NCBI GenBank assembly: GCA_021323265.1
Contig: JAJTCO010000002.1
Location: 62,001 to 126,000, forward strand
DNA length: 64,000 nt
Source: Pseudoduganella sp.
GTDB taxonomy: Bacteria > Pseudomonadota > Gammaproteobacteria > Burkholderiales > Burkholderiaceae_D
Reading direction: 5' to 3'
A model generated the notes under the pieces. The model saw nothing but the letters and a program-made list of their open reading frames with translations, made no database searches and was not told the origin of the DNA. Shown piece after piece: positions 63,229 to 64,000 of this stretch (positions within the stretch are counted from its first letter, which is position 1; each line of letters opens with the position of its first letter). The position numbers and the translations under genes are program-made.

Positions 63229-64000
63229 ATGGACAATAAGAAGTTCTTCCAATCAGGGATGGCCGTGTTGGCGCTGGCGGCGTGCGCCGGCACGGAACCG
63301 AAGCTGGGCGGCGCGCCGACCATGGCGACGGGGTCGGCCGGCGGCGCGACCGCCGCGAATGCCAACCCGCAGCTGGAGAAATGCGACAAGCCGCTGGGCA
63401 CGCTGGGCGTGGTGGAGGACACGGCGGCGCCGTGGTACCGCTCGCTGTCGCAGTACAAGCTGGGCTCGACCGTGCCGGTGCTGCGCATGCTGATCCAGCA
63501 GTCGAACTGCTTCTTGGTGGTGGAGCGCGGCGCGGCGATGGGCAAGCTGATGCAGGAACGGGCGCTGGCGGCGTCCGGTGAAATGCGCAGCGGCAGCAAT
63601 TACGGCAAGGGCCAGATGGTGGCAGCCGACTACACCATGAGCCCGAGCATTACGTTCAGCCAGAAGGGCACGCAGGGCGTGGGCGGTGCGCTGGGCGGCC
63701 TGGGCCTGCTGGGCAGCGTGGCCGGCGTGGTGGCCGGCGGACTGAAAGCAAACGAAGCGTCCACCACCTTGCTGATGGTGGACAACCGGTCCGGCATTCA
63801 GCTGGCGGCGGCCGAAGGCAGCGCCAAGAACTTCGACTTCAACCTGGGGGGCGCCCTGTTCGGCGGCGGCGGCCTGGGCGCGGCCGGCGGCTATTCCAAT
63901 ACGCCGGAAGGCAAGATCCTGATCGCCTCGTTCATGGACTCGTACAACCAGCTGGTGAAGGCGGTGCGCAACTACAAGGCGCAGGAGGTGGCCGGCGGCA
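63229..64000 (+). CDS. CsgG/HfaB-like lipoprotein, copy 2 (3' end outside the window)
   Basis: At least 257 residues, open at the window end. It begins MDNKKFFQSGMAVLALAACAG, with a lipobox at C19. It aligns with the copy at 25996-26874 throughout: LEKCDKPLGTLGVVED, LRMLIQQSNCFLVVERG, AADYTMSPSITFSQKGTQG and ASFMDSYNQLVKAVRNYKAQEVAGG. The start at 63229 has GGGGG upstream; an in-frame GTG six bases earlier is possible. No other curli-type gene is visible. It is divergent from psiF. Confidence 0.8.
   Translation, partial: MDNKKFFQSGMAVLALAACAGTEPKLGGAPTMATGSAGGATAANANPQLEKCDKPLGTLGVVEDTAAPWYRSLSQYKLGSTVPVLRMLIQQSNCFLVVERGAAMGKLMQERALAASGEMRSGSNYGKGQMVAADYTMSPSITFSQKGTQGVGGALGGLGLLGSVAGVVAGGLKANEASTTLLMVDNRSGIQLAAAEGSAKNFDFNLGGALFGGGGLGAAGGYSNTPEGKILIASFMDSYNQLVKAVRNYKAQEVAGG

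Overview
The window is about 64 kb of high-GC chromosomal DNA that reads like a member of the Oxalobacteraceae (Massilia, Duganella, Pseudoduganella or a close relative). This is an inference from the gene families, the codon use, the many exported proteins and lipoproteins, and the many GGDEF/EAL/HD-GYP and PAS/GAF sensor proteins. I see no phage, transposase, integrase, CRISPR array or rRNA. There is one tRNA gene, tRNA-Phe(GAA), on the minus strand. Genes are packed tightly; the longest gap between genes is about 200 bases, so no stretch over 300 bases lacks a gene.

Layout. 1-2.7 kb: the end of a GAF histidine kinase facing an HD-GYP response regulator across a long hairpin. 2.8-10.7 kb: endonuclease VIII-type DNA repair, a GNAT/hydrolase pair, a Tat-exported PhoX phosphatase behind a PHO box, a thioesterase, a PQQ-type sugar dehydrogenase lipoprotein, a dienelactone hydrolase and a host-attachment-like protein. 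10.8-27.6 kb: two GGDEF-EAL proteins, an M28 peptidase, an SDR, a DEAD-box RNA helicase with two C-terminal DbpA-like domains, an S41 peptidase, a MazG-like pyrophosphohydrolase, a PepN-type aminopeptidase, a CsgG-like lipoprotein and a NarL/LuxR response regulator. 27.6-33.5 kb: a six-gene minus-strand operon (Tat-exported haloperoxidase-like hydrolase, catalase, isochorismatase, XapX, amidohydrolase, DUF1275), mostly joined by 4-bp start/stop overlaps. 33.6-43.7 kb: a DUF4214 plus cytochrome c lipoprotein, a propeller-type sensor kinase, a TPR protein, a CAP protein, GNAT, DUF2058, a cyanophycinase-like protein and a GST. 43.8-51.1 kb: a penicillin-acylase-family lipoprotein, a PAS-GAF-GGDEF cyclase, a small outer-membrane barrel and a two-repeat M16 peptidase. 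51.2-54.3 kb: a BlaI / M56 (BlaR1-like) / alpha-beta hydrolase operon behind a nested palindromic operator. 54.4-64 kb: tRNA-Phe, a GH13 amylase, two PNPOx-fold proteins (one fused to GAF and a wing-like domain), a hemerythrin-like protein, a hybrid PAS kinase, a DUF885 protein, PsiF and a second CsgG-like lipoprotein that runs off the end.

How the genes fit together. Three themes stand out. (1) Cyclic-di-GMP signalling: four proteins, the three GGDEF domains all with intact catalytic and RxxD inhibitory motifs. (2) The cell envelope and exterior: many signal peptides, lipoproteins and secreted hydrolases. (3) Stress and nutrient responses: PhoX and PsiF for phosphate, the catalase operon for peroxide, and the BlaI-type unit for an unknown envelope signal. 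The most promising candidate for an undescribed system is the BlaI/M56/hydrolase operon at 51.2-54.3 kb. Its M56 protein has no penicillin-sensor domain, only a proline-rich tail, and an exported serine hydrolase is the third gene. Several genes also appear to be transcribed without a leader.
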